Shown here one piece after another: positions 62,120 to 64,000 of a stretch of 64,000 nt of DNA. Source of the DNA: Symbiodinium sp. CCMP2592 (lineage: Eukaryota > Sar > Dinophyceae > Suessiales > Symbiodiniaceae). Within the stretch, counting starts at the first letter, position 1. Each line of letters opens with the position of its first letter. The stretch spans positions 248,001 to 312,000 of the forward strand of contig CAJNDT010004624.1 in NCBI GenBank assembly GCA_905221615.1, given 5' to 3'. Below the pieces are notes generated by a model. It ran no database searches. It was not told the DNA's origin and worked only from the letters and a program-made list of their open reading frames with translations. The translations under genes were made by a program, and so were the position numbers.

Positions 62120-62616
62120 TATGGGGTACCGGAATCGCCAAATGAGGGGGCGTGTTTGAGATATATGATGAATCGGAAACGGCGACAAAGAAGGCGCGCT
62201 TAAGCTATGTGGTGAACCGGAATCGCCAAAAGAAGGGTGTGCTTAAGATATATGATGAACCGGAATCCCCGAATGAGGGAGCGTGTTTACGATATATGAT
62301 GCGCCGTTATCACACAAAGCGGGGGGTGATTAAGAAATGGTAAACGGTTATCGCCGAAAGCGGGCGCGTGTTTAAAATATAAGATGAGCCGTTATCGCCG
62401 AATGAGGGGGTGTGGTTAAGATATATGGTGAACGGTTGTCGCCGAATGCGAGCCCGTGTTAAAGATATATGGTGAATCGGAGTCGCCGAATGAGGCGGCG
62501 TGTTTAAAATATATGATGAGCCGCTATCACACAAGAGGGGGGTGCTTAAGATATGGTGAACGGTGAACGGTTATCGCCCGATGAGGGAGCGTGTCAAAGA
62601 TATATGATGACCGGTT
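62120..62616. repeat. about 44-bp tandem array, opposite orientation to 54960-55740
   Basis: Units such as GATATATGATGAACCGGAAT followed by CGCCGAATGAGGGGGCGTGT are reverse complements of the left array. About eleven degenerate units. Minor frames through it are repeat translations. Confidence 0.8.
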
Positions 62617-62618
62617 AT

Positions 62619-62730
62619 GGTAGCCTGCAGGACACAACCTAGTGTCCCCGCTGCCGCCACTCTTTTTCGGCACCTGAGCAGCAAAGGGTCCTCGGAGGTC
62701 AACCTGCAGAAGCGGGCTTGCACTGTCACT
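62619..62730 (-). repeat. 110-bp block, right inverted copy
   Basis: Starts GGTAGCCTGCAGGACACAAC and ends GCTTGCACTGTCACT; reverse complement of 56069-56178 with roughly nine mismatches or small indels. On this side the array precedes the block on the plus strand, so the two ends are not simple mirror images. Confidence 0.7.
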
Positions 62731-64000
62731 CCCTAAACTCTAAAACCTGGGATGACTTGGATCTCAGTGAGCTTCACTCACTGCTTGAAACGACGAACCT
62801 CCTTAGTGCCCGGATAGGCGGTACTATCGGCACCTGGAGTCCAGCCAGAGGCTTTGAGGAGATTAGCCAAATCATCTACCTTCGGACTACGATTTATACC
62901 GGCATTGTCATGCACCCAGGACCCAGACACGGTAAGACTTCACATGCTCAGCATCACTCTCAAGAATCTCTTGGTAGCAAAGGTTGTCGTTCTTGATCTT
63001 GGCTAATGTGCAGAGTGTCCGACCCCAGTCGCGAAGACTGCGGATGCCATCGGGGAGCTTTTTACAGGTCCAGGAGGGGCCTTCACAACCTGCTTTCTGT
63101 TCCCAGGGGCTGCCGCGGAAACCTCTGTGAAGTCAGTGGAGTGCAGGTCGACGTGGGTGTGTCCGAAGATCTCCAAGAGCTCGAAGGGATCCAAATCGCT
63201 ATCGGGCTTTGAACGCTTAGATGCATCCGACATGTTGCTCACCATCGTGCCCTCGAGAAGCTCGGGGTGGTGCACGGTGATGAGGTTGGCATCGGCAAGA
63301 CGCTTCAGCCAGGCACGAAATTCGGCATACTTCGCTACATCTGCGCTTAAACGTGCCGCCATGACCGTCAAAGGAGGCGACAGGCAAGAACACTAGAGGG
63401 CGTTGCATGCTGGCTCGATACTGCACCCACTTCGGCGATCATGGTCTCGTTGTTGTTGTTGTTAAACACGTCAACCCGAACCAAAATGGCGGTTTAGACG
63501 CGCACCGGCAGTTGCAAGAGCTAAAAGCTCACGGCCCGCAGTGTGTTGCACAGATTGGGTCTTCGCAAGCCGCACAAAACGAATTCAGTTGCGCCAGGAA
63601 TCAAAAGATAGCCAGCGAGCCTTGCAGGCCTCCCAGAAGGGAAGCGTAGCTGCGCGCCGCCCAGGGTGGCAGTGCTTCGCCCAGGAAGTAGAAAGAATGA
63701 AGTCGTCCACAGCCTCCTGAACGGAGGCACGAAGTGTGGCAAGCAGTTGAATAACAGTAGCGTCAGCAAAGGCATTGGCGCGACGACATGTCGCTGCATC
63801 CGGATAGTCTGGCGGGGCTCGCCACGCAGGCTGCTTTCCATGAGAAGGAATCCAGGCGACACGGGAGGATGGGCGCCATCGAAGTGCCGCGCAGGAGTCG
63901 GCGAACGGCGGCCTGGTTATCGACGAGGAGGGCCGTCGATGTCAGCCTGGTGGGCGGCCGTAACGGCGGGCCACAGCGCGGAGCGCTCAGCGTAAGAAGA
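62731..64000. other. window end, no confident gene
   Basis: Only one open frame looks protein-like (63003-63371 minus, annotated separately). From 63400 to 64000 several frames of 80-113 codons overlap on both strands without domain likeness. Confidence 0.4.
63003..63371 (-). CDS. hypothetical 122-aa protein, doubtful
   Basis: The frame has a normal amino-acid mix with an N-terminal helical part (DVAKYAEFRAWLKRLADANL) and an acidic middle (DSDLDPFELLEIFG). No family recognised. It could be a small gene, an exon or a fragment of another element. The overlapping plus frames are less protein-like. Low confidence. Confidence 0.3.
   Translation of the reverse strand: MTVMAARLSADVAKYAEFRAWLKRLADANLITVHHPELLEGTMVSNMSDASKRSKPDSDLDPFELLEIFGHTHVDLHSTDFTEVSAAAPGNRKQVVKAPPGPVKSSPMASAVFATGVGHSAH

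Overview
The window looks like nuclear DNA of a dinoflagellate, most likely a Symbiodiniaceae-type genome. The reasons are short interstitial TTTAGGG/CCCTAAA tracts, very abundant trinucleotide microsatellites, long intron-free ORFs, a copia-like gag of a type known from these algae, and degenerate LINE-like reverse transcriptases. This is inferred from sequence style; no marker gene fixes the species.

Layout. 1-2960: non-coding DNA with a 72-bp tandem repeat, a small inverted-repeat element and a large microsatellite block. 2965-18910: a very long plus-strand retroelement-like unit (about 15.9 kb) carrying, in order, an AP-type endonuclease (EEP), reverse transcriptase, C2H2 fingers and a USP-type deubiquitinase domain in the main ORF. 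Cargo ORFs follow: an unknown basic protein, a small ORF, a protein-kinase-like protein, a 2-oxoglutarate/Fe(II)-oxygenase-like protein, three related proteins with F-box-like segments, and a large glycosyltransferase/zinc-finger/Pro-rich protein. The unit ends at GAAAAA followed directly by a (TAG)n tract. 18911-28190: microsatellites and non-coding DNA with MITE-like elements. 28191-28290: 100-N assembly gap. 28291-50641: a second copy of 5933-28190, probably an unmerged contig or haplotig overlap. 50642-52366: no recognisable gene. 52367-54673 (minus): a Pmp/beta-helix-type multi-pass membrane protein. 54854-62730: tandem arrays and a 110-bp block in inverted orientation, around a broken copia-like gag and a decayed LINE with an OTU protease motif and a YLDD reverse transcriptase. 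62731-64000: only a doubtful small ORF.

Main discovery. The 15.9-kb unit contains 30 tiny inverted repeats, all with an invariant CACAG core (3-5-bp stem, ACA loop, closing C-G pair). All 30 fall into 15 doublets with 9-22 nt between partners. Stems differ between sites but stay self-complementary. Doublets lie in seven of the eight gaps between cargo ORFs, after the last ORF, and in frame at or near domain borders inside the two longest ORFs. I found none elsewhere in the window. They look like a double-hairpin system that punctuates the modules of a giant cargo-carrying LINE-like element. Whether they act in RNA processing, translation, recombination or simply as mobile mini-elements is unknown.

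The two copies help to read the genes. In the second copy the kinase-like and glycosyltransferase-like ORFs are intact, whereas in the first they are broken by a 1-nt and a 10-nt indel. The first part of the duplication differs by scattered substitutions, but the last 8.4 kb look identical between copies.
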